The position numbers and the translations under genes are program-made. From NCBI GenBank assembly GCA_947489085.1, contig CANLCJ010000018.1, forward strand, positions 19,286-83,285: 64,000 nucleotides of DNA, given 5' to 3'. The DNA is from an uncultured Flavobacteriaceae bacterium (GTDB lineage Bacteria; Bacteroidota; Bacteroidia; Flavobacteriales; Flavobacteriaceae). The number at the start of each line of letters is the position of its first letter. Position 1 is the first letter of the stretch. The notes under the pieces were generated by a model. That model ran no database searches. It was given only the letters and a program-made list of their open reading frames with translations, and had not been told where the DNA came from. Shown here one piece after another: positions 41,985-52,126 of this stretch.

Positions 41985-42024
41985 AAAAAAAGGAAGTTAA
42001 TTGACCAATTAACTTCCTTTTTTT
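41985..42024 (-). terminator. Intrinsic terminator of the surface-lipoprotein gene
   Basis: 18-bp stem aaaaaaaggaagttaatt-gacc-aattaacttccttttttt. Confidence 0.85.
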
Positions 42025-42068
42025 AAGACTAACTATGGTGTTTTTTATTTACAAATCAAGATTTAAGA

Positions 42069-43793
42069 TTAACGAAAAAATTCAACAAAATTACCATTGG
42101 ACGATAATGTTTGGATATCTTCTAAACCTTCTTCCGTTGGGCTTTCCTCTTCTTCAATAATAATAACTTTATTTGTTAGTGGAGGCGTAATAGATACAAA
42201 ATGCGCCAATAAATTATCTATAACCATGCTGGGTAAATTGTTTCCAGAAATAGTGAATTGAAAAAGAAAGTTTTGCAATTCAGAAAAATCAATGTCTGAT
42301 AAAGTTCTATTTCTAATAATGCTTATATCTCCGCTAGTGCTAATTAATGAAGGGAAGTTTAGAGAGGTTAAAGATGCATTGTTTTCAATTACAAACAATT
42401 CAACTGGATTTCGGCTAGCAACAGTTTCCAACAGAGGAAAAGCAACAGTGGTAAGTGCTGCATTTTCTCTAATAGTAACAGCCGAAATGTTTATGAAATT
42501 GATGAAGTTTAAGGAGCGAATTGCGTTGTTGTTTCTTATATCAATTCTTTCCAGATTTAGTGTGTTGTTAATTTGAGTATCAACAACAATGGCCTCCAAT
42601 CTTGGATTGTTACTTATATTTAAATTACCACTAAAAGTGGTTAACAATGGTAAACTATAGCGTTCTAAATTAGAGTTATTGTTGATGGATAGACCGCCGC
42701 CATTACCCGAGGGCGTGGTAATTATAGTTTCATTAGTTTGAGGTGTAAAATTTCCAATTGACGATAGTTGAGGTATTTCAAAAGACCCCAAATTATCATT
42801 GTCGGATATGGATAAACTGTTTACTCGTTCCAGCTCAGGAAAACTCAATTCCGTTAAGCTATTGTTAAAGCTAAAGCCCAGTCCCTCCGCATTAGAAATG
42901 GAGGGTAGTGCAATAGAAACCATGGCCGATCCTGAAATACTAAAATCTAAAACATCAGTCAAAGAATCAAAATTTATGGCAGTTAGGGCATCGTTGCGAA
43001 AAATATCTATTCTTCCAAAGGCCTCCAGTCGGGATATATCAATAAATTCTAAACGAGGGTTATTACTAATAAATATTGAAGTTTCAAAATCTATTAAACC
43101 AGATTCTAAACTTATTAAGCCTAAACTAGTTAAGTTGTCATTGCTATCAATAAATATGTTTGTTGCGTCGGCTAATAGAGGAAAATCAATATTGGCTAGA
43201 TTATTGTTACGTTCAATAGTTAAATCCAGATTTTCTTCTAGAAGCGGTAAATCAATATCATTTAAATCGCGATTGTCTAGAATACTTATTGCGTTAGCGA
43301 ACATTAACATAGGAGCTTCAATGGTGGCTAAAGCCTCATTGGAAGTAACTTGCATGGAGGTAACAATTGTTTCCAAATTTGGAAAACTCACCGAGCGCAA
43401 TTGGTCGTTATTTCGTATTTCTATTTCGACAGCTTCCGATATTTCCGATAAATCAACTGTTGTTAGCGTTGTAGTGTTTTGTATTAAAATAAATTGGGTG
43501 TTGATTCCAACACTTCTATCGATTTTAGAGATAGCCTCTTGATCTGTTATGTCTCCAGATAATACTAGAAACGTAACACCTCCGTTAGAGCCATCTTCGC
43601 CGTCAATTCCATCCACACCATCAATACCGTCTTCGCCGTCTGTACCATTTTCGCCATTTTGTCCGTTCGTGCCATTAATACCATCTACACCATCTACGCC
43701 GTCTTGTCCATCCGAACCATCTTCAGGGCTACATGCGGATAAGGTAATAATGGTAATTATTAAAAAAAGTACTTTAAATAAATTTGGATTCAT
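42069..43793 (-). CDS. Surface lipoprotein with collagen-like Gly-X-Y stalk and LRR/receptor-L-like repeats
   Basis: Lipobox (TLSAC); GSDGQDGVDGVDGINGTNGQNGENGTDGEDGIDGVDGIDGEDGSNGG; many L(x)SLxFPxLxxVxxxxISxNxxL repeats. Confidence 0.85.
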   Translation of the reverse strand: MNPNLFKVLFLIITIITLSACSPEDGSDGQDGVDGVDGINGTNGQNGENGTDGEDGIDGVDGIDGEDGSNGGVTFLVLSGDITDQEAISKIDRSVGINTQFILIQNTTTLTTVDLSEISEAVEIEIRNNDQLRSVSFPNLETIVTSMQVTSNEALATIEAPMLMFANAISILDNRDLNDIDLPLLEENLDLTIERNNNLANIDFPLLADATNIFIDSNDNLTSLGLISLESGLIDFETSIFISNNPRLEFIDISRLEAFGRIDIFRNDALTAINFDSLTDVLDFSISGSAMVSIALPSISNAEGLGFSFNNSLTELSFPELERVNSLSISDNDNLGSFEIPQLSSIGNFTPQTNETIITTPSGNGGGLSINNNSNLERYSLPLLTTFSGNLNISNNPRLEAIVVDTQINNTLNLERIDIRNNNAIRSLNFINFINISAVTIRENAALTTVAFPLLETVASRNPVELFVIENNASLTSLNFPSLISTSGDISIIRNRTLSDIDFSELQNFLFQFTISGNNLPSMVIDNLLAHFVSITPPLTNKVIIIEEEESPTEEGLEDIQTLSSNGNFVEFFR

Positions 43794-44138
43794 GATAATA
43801 TTTTTTTGATTTTAATAAATTCTAAGAACTATTGAAATAGCTATTCAATTTCTTGTTAACGTCAAATAAAGTCATTTAAACCGATTTCAGCAAGCTTTTA
43901 AATGTTTTATAGATGTAATTTCATTTAAATACGTAAGATTATTTGTTGTATTACGATAAAAGCATACGGACGATTCCACAATACACAGAAATCCTCAATA
44001 ATTTGTAAAGCTTGTATTTAGTACCGTAAAGAGTCTTTTTAAAGATAATTATCTAATAAAGTACTCTTAGAGTTAAACTAAAACATCTTAAAGTATCTGG
44101 TTTGAATTATATTTGATATCTATTAAATTTCAAAAAGA

Positions 44139-45233
44139 ATGATTGTACAAGATGTTATAACACATTTAGAAACTTTGGCACCTCTACCTTATGCCGAAAG
44201 TTTTGATAATGTAGGGCTTTTGGTGGGCGATAAAACAAAAGCCTTAACAGGTGTTTTGGTGACTTTAGATACTCTAGAGGCCGTTGTGGACGAGGCAATT
44301 GCCGAAAATTGCAATCTGATTGTTAGTTTTCATCCTATAATTTTTAAAGGCTTAAAAAAAATTACAGGAAAAAGTTATGTTGAACGTGTGGTCTTAAAAG
44401 CAATTAAGCACGATATCGCTATTTATGCGATACACACGGCTCTAGATAATATGTTTGAAGGTGTAAATGCCAGAATTTGCGATACTTTAGGTTTAAAACA
44501 CAGAAAGATACTAATACCACAAAACGAAACTATTAAAAAGTTAACAACCTACGCGCCAGTAGCAGAAGCAGAAGCTATTAGAACCGCACTATTTAAAGCA
44601 GGGGCAGGAAGTATTGGTAATTACGACGAATGTAGCTTTAATGTAGAAGGAAAAGGTACTTTTAGAGGAAACGAAGCTTCGACGCCAACAATAGGAGGCA
44701 AACATGTGCGCCATACGGAAAAAGAAACTAAGATAACAGTTACCTATAACAAGCATATAGAAGCCAAGCTCTTGAAGCACTTGTTTAATGCGCATTCTTA
44801 CGAGGAGGTAGCTTACGAGGTAACGACTTTAGAAAACACCAACCAACATATAGGTATGGGCATGGTTGGAGAATTAGATAAGGCAATGACAGAAACAGAC
44901 TTTTTAAAGCATTTAAGAGATAAAATACAAACGGGCTGTATACGCCATTCTGATTTTAGGCAAAAAAAAATAAAAAAGGTAGCGGTACTAGGCGGTTCAG
45001 GAAGTTTTGCTATAACAGCAGCCAAAGCCGCAGGAGCAGATGCTTTTGTTACTGCAGATCTTAAATATCACGATTTTTTCGCGGCCGAAAATGCGGTATT
45101 TTTGGCAGATATAGGGCATTATGAAAGTGAACAATACACAAAAAACTTAATAGTAGAGTATCTTACAAAAAAAATTACTAATTTTGCCATCATTTTATCA
45201 AAGACAAATACCAATCCTGTTAAGTATTTTTAA
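44139..45233 (+). CDS. Nif3-like dinuclear metal-centre protein (GTP cyclohydrolase I type 2 homologue)
   Basis: LPYAESFDNVGLLVG, ISFHPIIFKGLK-like motif, AIYAIHTALDN, ADIGHYESE. Confidence 0.92.
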   Translation: MIVQDVITHLETLAPLPYAESFDNVGLLVGDKTKALTGVLVTLDTLEAVVDEAIAENCNLIVSFHPIIFKGLKKITGKSYVERVVLKAIKHDIAIYAIHTALDNMFEGVNARICDTLGLKHRKILIPQNETIKKLTTYAPVAEAEAIRTALFKAGAGSIGNYDECSFNVEGKGTFRGNEASTPTIGGKHVRHTEKETKITVTYNKHIEAKLLKHLFNAHSYEEVAYEVTTLENTNQHIGMGMVGELDKAMTETDFLKHLRDKIQTGCIRHSDFRQKKIKKVAVLGGSGSFAITAAKAAGADAFVTADLKYHDFFAAENAVFLADIGHYESEQYTKNLIVEYLTKKITNFAIILSKTNTNPVKYF

Positions 45234-45236
45234 AGT

Positions 45237-46016
45237 ATGGCAAAAAAGAAAGAAGTTAGTGTAGAAGACCGCTTAAGAGCTTTATATGATTTACAACTTA
45301 TAGATTCTCGCATTGACGAAATCCGTAACGTTCGCGGAGAATTGCCTTTAGAAGTAAGAGATTTAGAAGATGAGGTTGCTGGACTAAACATGAGGCTAGA
45401 GAAACTTGTCAATGGATTAGAAGTTGTAGACAACGATATTGCTTCTAAGAAAAATTTGATTGAAGAATCTAAAGCCCTTATTAAAAAGTACGGTGAGCAA
45501 CAGAAGAACGTTAGAAATAATAGGGAATTTAATTCTCTTTCTAAAGAAGTAGAGTTTCAAGAGCTTGAGATTCAACTTGCAGAAAAGCACATTAAAGAAT
45601 TTAAAGTGCAAATAGAGCAAAAGAAAGAAGTAATTTCAAAGACTAAAGAGCAATTGAAAGAGCGTGAAACACACCTTAAACACAAAAAAGGGGAGTTAGA
45701 TGCTATTTTATCTGAAACAGAAAAAGAAGAACAAGCTTTAATTTCTAAATCAGAAGATTACAAAACACAAATAGAAGACCGTTTGGTAGCTGCTTACGAT
45801 AGAATTCGTAAAAACGTTAAAAACGGACTTGCAGTAGTGCCAATTGAGAGAGGTGCTTCTGGAGGTTCTTTCTTTACAATACCACCACAGGTACAAGTAG
45901 AGATTGCATCGCGTAAAAAAGTAATTACAGACGAACACAGTGGTAGAATTTTAGTAGATGCTGTTTTAGCTGAAGAACAAAAAGCGAAAATGGAGAAAAT
46001 GTTTACAAAGTTGTAA
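45237..46016 (+). CDS. Coiled-coil protein of the C4 zinc-ribbon (CT398-like) family, ribbon cysteines absent
   Basis: Long coiled coil then GGSFFTIPPQVQVEIASRKKVITDEHSGRILVD. Confidence 0.85.
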   Translation: MAKKKEVSVEDRLRALYDLQLIDSRIDEIRNVRGELPLEVRDLEDEVAGLNMRLEKLVNGLEVVDNDIASKKNLIEESKALIKKYGEQQKNVRNNREFNSLSKEVEFQELEIQLAEKHIKEFKVQIEQKKEVISKTKEQLKERETHLKHKKGELDAILSETEKEEQALISKSEDYKTQIEDRLVAAYDRIRKNVKNGLAVVPIERGASGGSFFTIPPQVQVEIASRKKVITDEHSGRILVDAVLAEEQKAKMEKMFTKL

Positions 46017-46043
46017 CTCTATTTTAGACGCTTAAAAAATACC

Positions 46044-46076
46044 AAAGCCTTCAAAAAATAAAATTTTGAAGGCTTT
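46044..46076 (+). terminator. Intrinsic terminator
   Basis: aaagccttcaaaa / ttttgaaggctttttta. Confidence 0.8.
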
Positions 46077-46163
46077 TTTATGTTTAAATTAAAGCGTTTT
46101 TGATAAAATGCTGCATTGATAGCTTTTTTTATTAAAGCTAAAATGTTGTAGGAGTAGAATAAC

Positions 46164-46550
46164 CTAATTTATAGCAAAAGCAGCATTAAGCTTAAATGTA
46201 GGTATGCTAACTTGAAACTTTTCAGTGGTACTGAAATTTACCATAAAGTAGTGACCTTTCATGGCGCCAAAGGGCGCAGTAAGAATACATCCAGAAGTAT
46301 AAGTATGTTGTTCTCCTGGTTTAAGTACAGGTTTTTTACCAACAACACCCTCTCCTGTAACGGTTTCAGTTTTATTTAAAGCATCATATATTTCCCAATG
46401 TCTAGCATAAAGTTGCACAGCATCTTTACTTTGGTTTTCTATAGTAATGGTATAGCCAAAAGCATATTGTATTTTGTAATTTCTGTAGAAAGCACCTTCA
46501 AACGTTGTTTCTACAGATATTTTAATGCCTTTTGTTACTTGTTGAACCAT
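46164..46550 (-). CDS. apaG: ApaG-domain protein
   Basis: YTITIENQSKDAVQLYARHWEIYDALN, GVVGKKPVLKPGEQHTYTSGCILTAPFGAMKGHY; start refined to MVQQVTKG. Confidence 0.94.
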   Translation of the reverse strand: MVQQVTKGIKISVETTFEGAFYRNYKIQYAFGYTITIENQSKDAVQLYARHWEIYDALNKTETVTGEGVVGKKPVLKPGEQHTYTSGCILTAPFGAMKGHYFMVNFSTTEKFQVSIPTFKLNAAFAIN

Positions 46551-46636
46551 CTTACTAATTTGATATACAATAACTTTGCGTAACAAATTTAATGAAAAAT
46601 TAAATCAGAACACTTAAAAATACTATTAAAAGGCTG

Positions 46637-47884
46637 TTAATTTGTAATGTTTACAGAAGAGACTTCGTTAAAACCAATAATTCTATCGAACCTAGCGCCT
46701 AAAGCTCTAAAGTAAACAAGCACTTTATAATTATTCTCGGTTTGCCAATAATTACCACTTATGCGCCCCTCATCCAAAGTATTGTCAGGTTTTAATATTA
46801 CATGTTTGTAATTGTAAAACCCTTGTTTTAATTTAAAATTTGTTTCATACAAGCCGCTTTTAGTATTAAAAGTCATTTTATTATAAGCCTCTAAAGCATA
46901 GTTGTTAAAGTTGCCATATATATAAATATCTTCTCCGTTAGTAAGCTCAGGATATTTTAACGAAAAATGCACCTGAACATAATCAGCTTCAATGCTTACA
47001 TCGTCTCGATCTATGGCCGTTATCTTAAATTGGCCGTTAATGTCTGGGTTAAAAGTGTAGGGAAGATGGGCTCTAGCACCATTAGTAAATAAATAACTGT
47101 GGTATATGTCTTTTAACTCTATAGCTTGTACACCGTTAGTTGCAGCTCTAACATCTTTGGTTTCCATAAACAGGTATTCGTTGCCACCGTAAAAAGCGGT
47201 TTTATCAACATAGCGATATATTAGTTTATTGCCCAGAATAAATTGCGGTTCTACACCTGTAATTGCCGTATTTAAGTTTCTATTTTGAGCAATAAAAACT
47301 TTTACAGTTTGTTTTGGGTTTGTAATTGTAGAATTAACGTTAATCTCTATGTCTACCGTTTGCGTTTCGTTGATTGTTTGTACATTTCTAGAGCGTCTCA
47401 CTTGTATTCCAGGTATAACAATATCTTCGTAAATCATTAATTTTCTGGAAAACACAAGTTGGTCATCACTATCAAAAATAGACAGGAGATAGTTACCAGA
47501 AACCTTAAGACCACGAGTTTGCGCATTTGGTATAGAGAGCTTGTAATGCGAATACATTTGGAATGTATTAAAAGAATTAGTGTAGTCTTGAATTCTAAAA
47601 TTGTCTACACCTAGCAAAAATTCAGTACGCACGAGAGCCGATTCAGTCCAATCGTAATCGTAGTGTTCAATTTTATAGTAAAAATCAGGTTCTGTAGGCA
47701 CAAGGGCATCAAACTCCAAATAAAAAGTTTCACCTAGTTTAAGTATAGGTAATTCGCCAAGATCGCTAGTTTCACTTCTAAATGTAATGGTTTTTATGTA
47801 ATCAGGAGGATTAACTTCTTTAACTTGAGCGTTAATTAGAACGCTAGAGATTAAAGCAAATACTAATAAAAAGCATCTATTCAT
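46637..47884 (-). CDS. DUF5103/type IX secretion system plug-domain protein
   Basis: Signal peptide; KTITFRSETSDLGELPILKLGETFYLEFDALVPTEPDFYYKIEHYDYDW typical of the family. Confidence 0.8.
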   Translation of the reverse strand: MNRCFLLVFALISSVLINAQVKEVNPPDYIKTITFRSETSDLGELPILKLGETFYLEFDALVPTEPDFYYKIEHYDYDWTESALVRTEFLLGVDNFRIQDYTNSFNTFQMYSHYKLSIPNAQTRGLKVSGNYLLSIFDSDDQLVFSRKLMIYEDIVIPGIQVRRSRNVQTINETQTVDIEINVNSTITNPKQTVKVFIAQNRNLNTAITGVEPQFILGNKLIYRYVDKTAFYGGNEYLFMETKDVRAATNGVQAIELKDIYHSYLFTNGARAHLPYTFNPDINGQFKITAIDRDDVSIEADYVQVHFSLKYPELTNGEDIYIYGNFNNYALEAYNKMTFNTKSGLYETNFKLKQGFYNYKHVILKPDNTLDEGRISGNYWQTENNYKVLVYFRALGARFDRIIGFNEVSSVNITN

Positions 47885-48000
47885 GTTAATTTTTTTGTAA
47901 ATATAATCAAAATATATGCCTAATTTTTTTCAGTTATTTAGAATAGGTATAAATAAATTACGAGTAATTTATTTCAAGATCTAATTTGTTATTTAATTCG

Positions 48001-48008
48001 TATTTTTG
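48001..48008 (+). promoter_or_regulatory. Bacteroidota -7 box (TAnnTTTG) upstream of nqrA
   Basis: TATTTTTG 42 bp before the nqrA ATG. Confidence 0.5.
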
Positions 48009-48049
48009 CAGCGATTTTAGACAACATAATTCTAAATAAAGAAAAAAAT

Positions 48050-49405
48050 ATGTCCAACGACATTCGCATTAAAAAAGGTCTAGACATTAATCTTAAAGGT
48101 GAAGCAGAAAAAACAACTGAAAAAGCTGTTTTGAGTAACTTTTATGTGTTAAGACCAGAAGATTTCCACGGCGTTATTCCTAAATTAATTTTAAAAGTTG
48201 GTGCTAAAGTAAAAGCAGGAGAAGCTGTTTTTTACGATAAATCTAACGAAGATTTAAAATTTGTTTCTCCAGTATCTGGAGAAATTATAGAAATTTCTCG
48301 TGGCGCTAAACGTAAAATATTAGAGCTTAAAATTCAAGCAGATAAAACGCAAACATACCAGGATAATGGTAAGTTAGACGCTACTACTGCGAATGCAGAA
48401 GCTATAAAAAAGCATTTGTTAGCATCTGGTTGTTGGCCATTTGTAAAGCAAAGGCCTTACGACGTTATTGCAAACCCAGAAATTGAACCTAAGGGCATTT
48501 TTATTTCAGGTTACGTAAGTGCGCCATTAGCAGCCGATCTGGATTTTACGCTACAAGGCAAAGAAGCAGAATTGCAAGCAGCAGTAACAGCTCTTGGAAA
48601 ACTTACTTCGGGTAAGGTTCATATTTCTGTTGGAAAAAATACCAATTCACCTTTGGCGGGACTCTCAGGTGTTACTGTACATAAGGTTTCTGGGCCTCAC
48701 CCATCTGGAAATGTAGGAACACTTATAAATAAAGTAGATCCTATTAACAAAGGAGAAACAGTTTGGACTTTAAATGCTCAAGATTTAGTTATTATTGGAG
48801 AATTATTACTAACAGGGCAATTTAATGCAGAACGTATTGTAGCTCTTGTAGGTTCTCAAATAAAGGAACCTCGTTATTTTATTACTAAATTAGGGTCTGA
48901 GATTTCTACATTAATTTATGATAAAGGTCTAGAAAAAGGTGCAAATGCACGTGTAATTTCAGGCAATGTGTTATCTGGTAAAGAAATAAAACCAGATGGA
49001 TTTTTAGATTATTATAGCAACGTGGTTTCTGTAATACCAGAAGGCGATGATTATGAGTTTTTTGGATGGAACAAACCTATTTTTAATAAAGTATCGACAT
49101 CTAGAGCTTTAACTTTTTCATGGTTAAACCCAAATAAAAAGTACGATTTAGATACCAATACAAATGGAGAACACAGAGCTTTTGTAATTACTGGATCTTA
49201 CGAAGAAGTGTTTCCATTAGATATTTTTCCAATGCAAATTTTAAAAGCTTGTATGTATAAAGATTTAGATGAAATGGAAGCATTGGGAATGTATGAGGTT
49301 GCCCCAGAGGACTTTGCATTAACAGAGTTTGTTTGCGTATCTAAACAACCACATCAAAAAATTATTAGAGAAGGTTTAGACTTAATGCTTAAAGAAATAG
49401 GATAA
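48050..49405 (+). CDS. nqrA: Na+-translocating NADH:quinone reductase subunit A
   Basis: DIRIKKGLDINLKG N-terminus; GPHPSGNVGTLINKVDPIN; operon context. Confidence 0.95.
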   Translation: MSNDIRIKKGLDINLKGEAEKTTEKAVLSNFYVLRPEDFHGVIPKLILKVGAKVKAGEAVFYDKSNEDLKFVSPVSGEIIEISRGAKRKILELKIQADKTQTYQDNGKLDATTANAEAIKKHLLASGCWPFVKQRPYDVIANPEIEPKGIFISGYVSAPLAADLDFTLQGKEAELQAAVTALGKLTSGKVHISVGKNTNSPLAGLSGVTVHKVSGPHPSGNVGTLINKVDPINKGETVWTLNAQDLVIIGELLLTGQFNAERIVALVGSQIKEPRYFITKLGSEISTLIYDKGLEKGANARVISGNVLSGKEIKPDGFLDYYSNVVSVIPEGDDYEFFGWNKPIFNKVSTSRALTFSWLNPNKKYDLDTNTNGEHRAFVITGSYEEVFPLDIFPMQILKACMYKDLDEMEALGMYEVAPEDFALTEFVCVSKQPHQKIIREGLDLMLKEIG

Positions 49406-49440
49406 GCATTCATTAGGAACGAAATGAAAAATATTAAGAG

Positions 49441-50664
49441 ATGGGTTTAAAAGAAAAGTTACATAAAATAAAGAAGAAGTACGAAGGTAAAAAAATGGCA
49501 CCAGCATTTAACGCCTTACATACGTTCTTATATCTGCCTAACGAGACCACACATAATGGTACTCACATAAAGGCAGCAGACGATTTAAAGCGTACCATGA
49601 ATACCGTAATAATGGCATTAGTGCCATGTCTTATATTTGGTATGTTTAACGCAGGATACCAACATTATCTAGCACTTGGCGAGATAAATGCAGCTAATGG
49701 TTTTCTAGGCGCTTCTTTTTGGACGCTAGATAATTTAATAGTAGGGCTGTGGCAAGTTTTACCACTTGTTATAGTGTCTTATGGTGTTGGTTTAGCAGTA
49801 GAGTTTTTATTTGCTGTAATTAAAGGGCATGAGGTAGAAGAAGGTTACCTTGTAACAGGAATGTTAGTGCCTCTTATTGTTCCCGTAGACATACCGTTAT
49901 GGATGTTGTCTGTGGCAGTAATTTTTGGTGTTGTAATAGGTAAAGAAGTATTTGGTGGTACTGGTATGAACATACTAAACCCAGCGTTAACTATTAGAGC
50001 ATTTTTATTCTTTGCATATCCTACTTGGATGTCTGGAGATAAAGTTTGGGTACATGGTGCTGTAGAAAGAGATCAAGCCATAGCAGCAGGGCAAAACTTA
50101 GATGCTATTTCTGGAGAAACAATTTTAGGTGCTTATGCGCAGAACAATTCTGTAGCTTACGATTATTGGGATATGTTTTGGGGTTTAATACCAGGCTCGG
50201 TAGGAGAAACATCTAAATTCTTAATCGTAATAGGAGCTCTATTTTTAATCTTTACCAAAGTAGGGAGTTGGAGAATTATAATTTCCACTTTAATAGGTGC
50301 GTTAACTATGGGACTTATTTTTAATGGTGTTGTAGATGCTGGTTGGATAGGAACATCAAGTAAGTTTTACGGTTTAATGAGTGTACCGTTTTGGCAACAT
50401 TTAATTATAGGAAGTATTTTGTTTGGCGCAGTTTACATGGCAACAGACCCTGTAACAGCATCGCAAACCAATAAAGGGAAATGGATATATGGTTTTTTAA
50501 TAGGATTTATTTCTATAATGATTCGTGTATTTAACCCAGCATATCCAGAAGGTGTATTCTTAGCCATTTTATTAATGAATGTATTTGCTCCAACTATAGA
50601 TCACTATGTAGTGCAAGGCAATGTAAAGAGAAGACAAAAACGTTTAAAAGTTAAAACAGCTTAA
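49441..50664 (+). CDS. nqrB: Na+-translocating NADH:quinone reductase subunit B
   Basis: Multi-TM; GGTGMNILNPALTIRAFLFFAYP, SGETILGAY, MATDPVTASQT; operon context. Confidence 0.96.
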   Translation: MGLKEKLHKIKKKYEGKKMAPAFNALHTFLYLPNETTHNGTHIKAADDLKRTMNTVIMALVPCLIFGMFNAGYQHYLALGEINAANGFLGASFWTLDNLIVGLWQVLPLVIVSYGVGLAVEFLFAVIKGHEVEEGYLVTGMLVPLIVPVDIPLWMLSVAVIFGVVIGKEVFGGTGMNILNPALTIRAFLFFAYPTWMSGDKVWVHGAVERDQAIAAGQNLDAISGETILGAYAQNNSVAYDYWDMFWGLIPGSVGETSKFLIVIGALFLIFTKVGSWRIIISTLIGALTMGLIFNGVVDAGWIGTSSKFYGLMSVPFWQHLIIGSILFGAVYMATDPVTASQTNKGKWIYGFLIGFISIMIRVFNPAYPEGVFLAILLMNVFAPTIDHYVVQGNVKRRQKRLKVKTA

Positions 50665-50666
50665 TT

Positions 50667-51410
50667 ATGGCAGTTAACACAGAAAAAAATTCGTATACAA
50701 TTATCTTCGCCGTAGCGATGGTACTGGTAGTAGGCTCATTATTAGCTTTTACAGCTTCTTCTTTAAAGCCTAGTATAAATGAAAACAAACGTATGGAAAA
50801 GCAGCAAAATATTCTGTACGCAATGGGTGTAAATAATAATGAAGGCTCGGGAGATATTGCTTTCGTACCAACAAATGAGGTTGCAGACAAGTTTTCAAAA
50901 TACATAAAGAAACAGCTTATTATCGAAAATGGCGTAGCCAAAGAAGATAATGAGGCCTATCTTATAGATATTAAAAAAGAACAAGCCAAAGCAAAAACAG
51001 GAGGAACAAGACGTTTACCTTTATTTGTAGGCGAAAAAGATGGTAAAACATTCTACATTGCACCTATTAGAGGTAAAGGGTTATGGGATGCCATTTGGGG
51101 ATATGTTGCTTTAGATAAAGATATGGTAGTGCAGGGAACATTTTTTGACCACGCTGGGGAAACACCTGGTTTAGGTGCTAACATTAAGCAGCGTTATTTT
51201 ATGGACGATTTTTATGGAGAGCGTTTATTAACAGAAGCAGGAGTATTTAAAGGTATTACTGTAGCTAAAGGCAATGCAGACCCAAAAAATGAAGTTAAAG
51301 ATGATTATGAGGTTGATGCCTTAGCTGGAGCTACCATTACTGGGGACGGCGTTTCTGCAATGATCAAAAAAGATTTAAAATTATATTTACCTTACTTTAA
51401 AACCTTATAA
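50667..51410 (+). CDS. nqrC: Na+-translocating NADH:quinone reductase subunit C
   Basis: TM anchor; FMN-attachment motif DALAGATITGDGVS (SGATxT-like). Confidence 0.95.
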   Translation: MAVNTEKNSYTIIFAVAMVLVVGSLLAFTASSLKPSINENKRMEKQQNILYAMGVNNNEGSGDIAFVPTNEVADKFSKYIKKQLIIENGVAKEDNEAYLIDIKKEQAKAKTGGTRRLPLFVGEKDGKTFYIAPIRGKGLWDAIWGYVALDKDMVVQGTFFDHAGETPGLGANIKQRYFMDDFYGERLLTEAGVFKGITVAKGNADPKNEVKDDYEVDALAGATITGDGVSAMIKKDLKLYLPYFKTL

Positions 51411-51414
51411 TATT

Positions 51415-52059
51415 ATGGGACTACTTTCAAAAAAAGACGTAAAGTTAATAACAGACCCGTTAGCAGACAATAACCCCATTACAATACAGGTTTTAGGGAT
51501 ATGTTCTGCGCTTGCAATCACGGCAGAGCTTAAGGCTTCTTTGGTAATGGGAATTGCAGTATTATTTGTTTTGGGTATAGGTAACGTTGTAATATCGCTT
51601 ATGCGTAACATAATACCTTCTAAGATTAGAATTATAGTACAATTAATTGTAGTAGCAGCCTTGGTAATTATAGTAGATCAAGTATTAAAGGCCTTTGCTT
51701 ACGAGCTTAGTAAAACCCTATCGGTTTTTGTTGGTTTAATTATTACAAACTGTATTATAATGGGGCGTTTCGAGGCATTTGCTTTAGGTAATGGGCCATG
51801 GAGATCATTTTTAGACGGTATTGGTAATGCAGCTGGTTATGCTATCATATTGCTTATTGTTGGTTTCTTTAGAGAGCTATTAGGTTCTGGAACTTTATTT
51901 GGCATTCCAGTATTAGGAGACCCTATTGAAAAAACAGGATTATACGCTACAGGATACGAAAACAACGGATTTATGTTAATGCCTCCAATGGCCTTAATAG
52001 TTGTAGGTTTAATTATTTGGGTACAACGTAGTAGAAACAAAGCATTAATCGAAGATTAA
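51415..52059 (+). CDS. nqrD: Na+-translocating NADH:quinone reductase subunit D
   Basis: NQR D/E-type membrane protein; VGLIITNCIIMGRFEAFALGNGPWRSFLDGIGNAAGY. Confidence 0.95.
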   Translation: MGLLSKKDVKLITDPLADNNPITIQVLGICSALAITAELKASLVMGIAVLFVLGIGNVVISLMRNIIPSKIRIIVQLIVVAALVIIVDQVLKAFAYELSKTLSVFVGLIITNCIIMGRFEAFALGNGPWRSFLDGIGNAAGYAIILLIVGFFRELLGSGTLFGIPVLGDPIEKTGLYATGYENNGFMLMPPMALIVVGLIIWVQRSRNKALIED

Positions 52060-52126
52060 ATAAGCAAAACATATAAAGTAATAGTTGAGTAAAATAGCTC
52101 TTAACTAAAAGCTAAAACTTAGAAAT

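Noticed and set aside
42799-43809. Two long plus-strand ORFs (247 and 86 aa, the latter Pro/Ser-rich) opposite the collagen/LRR gene
   Set aside because: Antisense shadows of repetitive coding sequence (PSTPSIPSSPS is the reverse of the Gly-X-Y triplets); the minus-strand gene has a signal peptide, lipobox and terminator.
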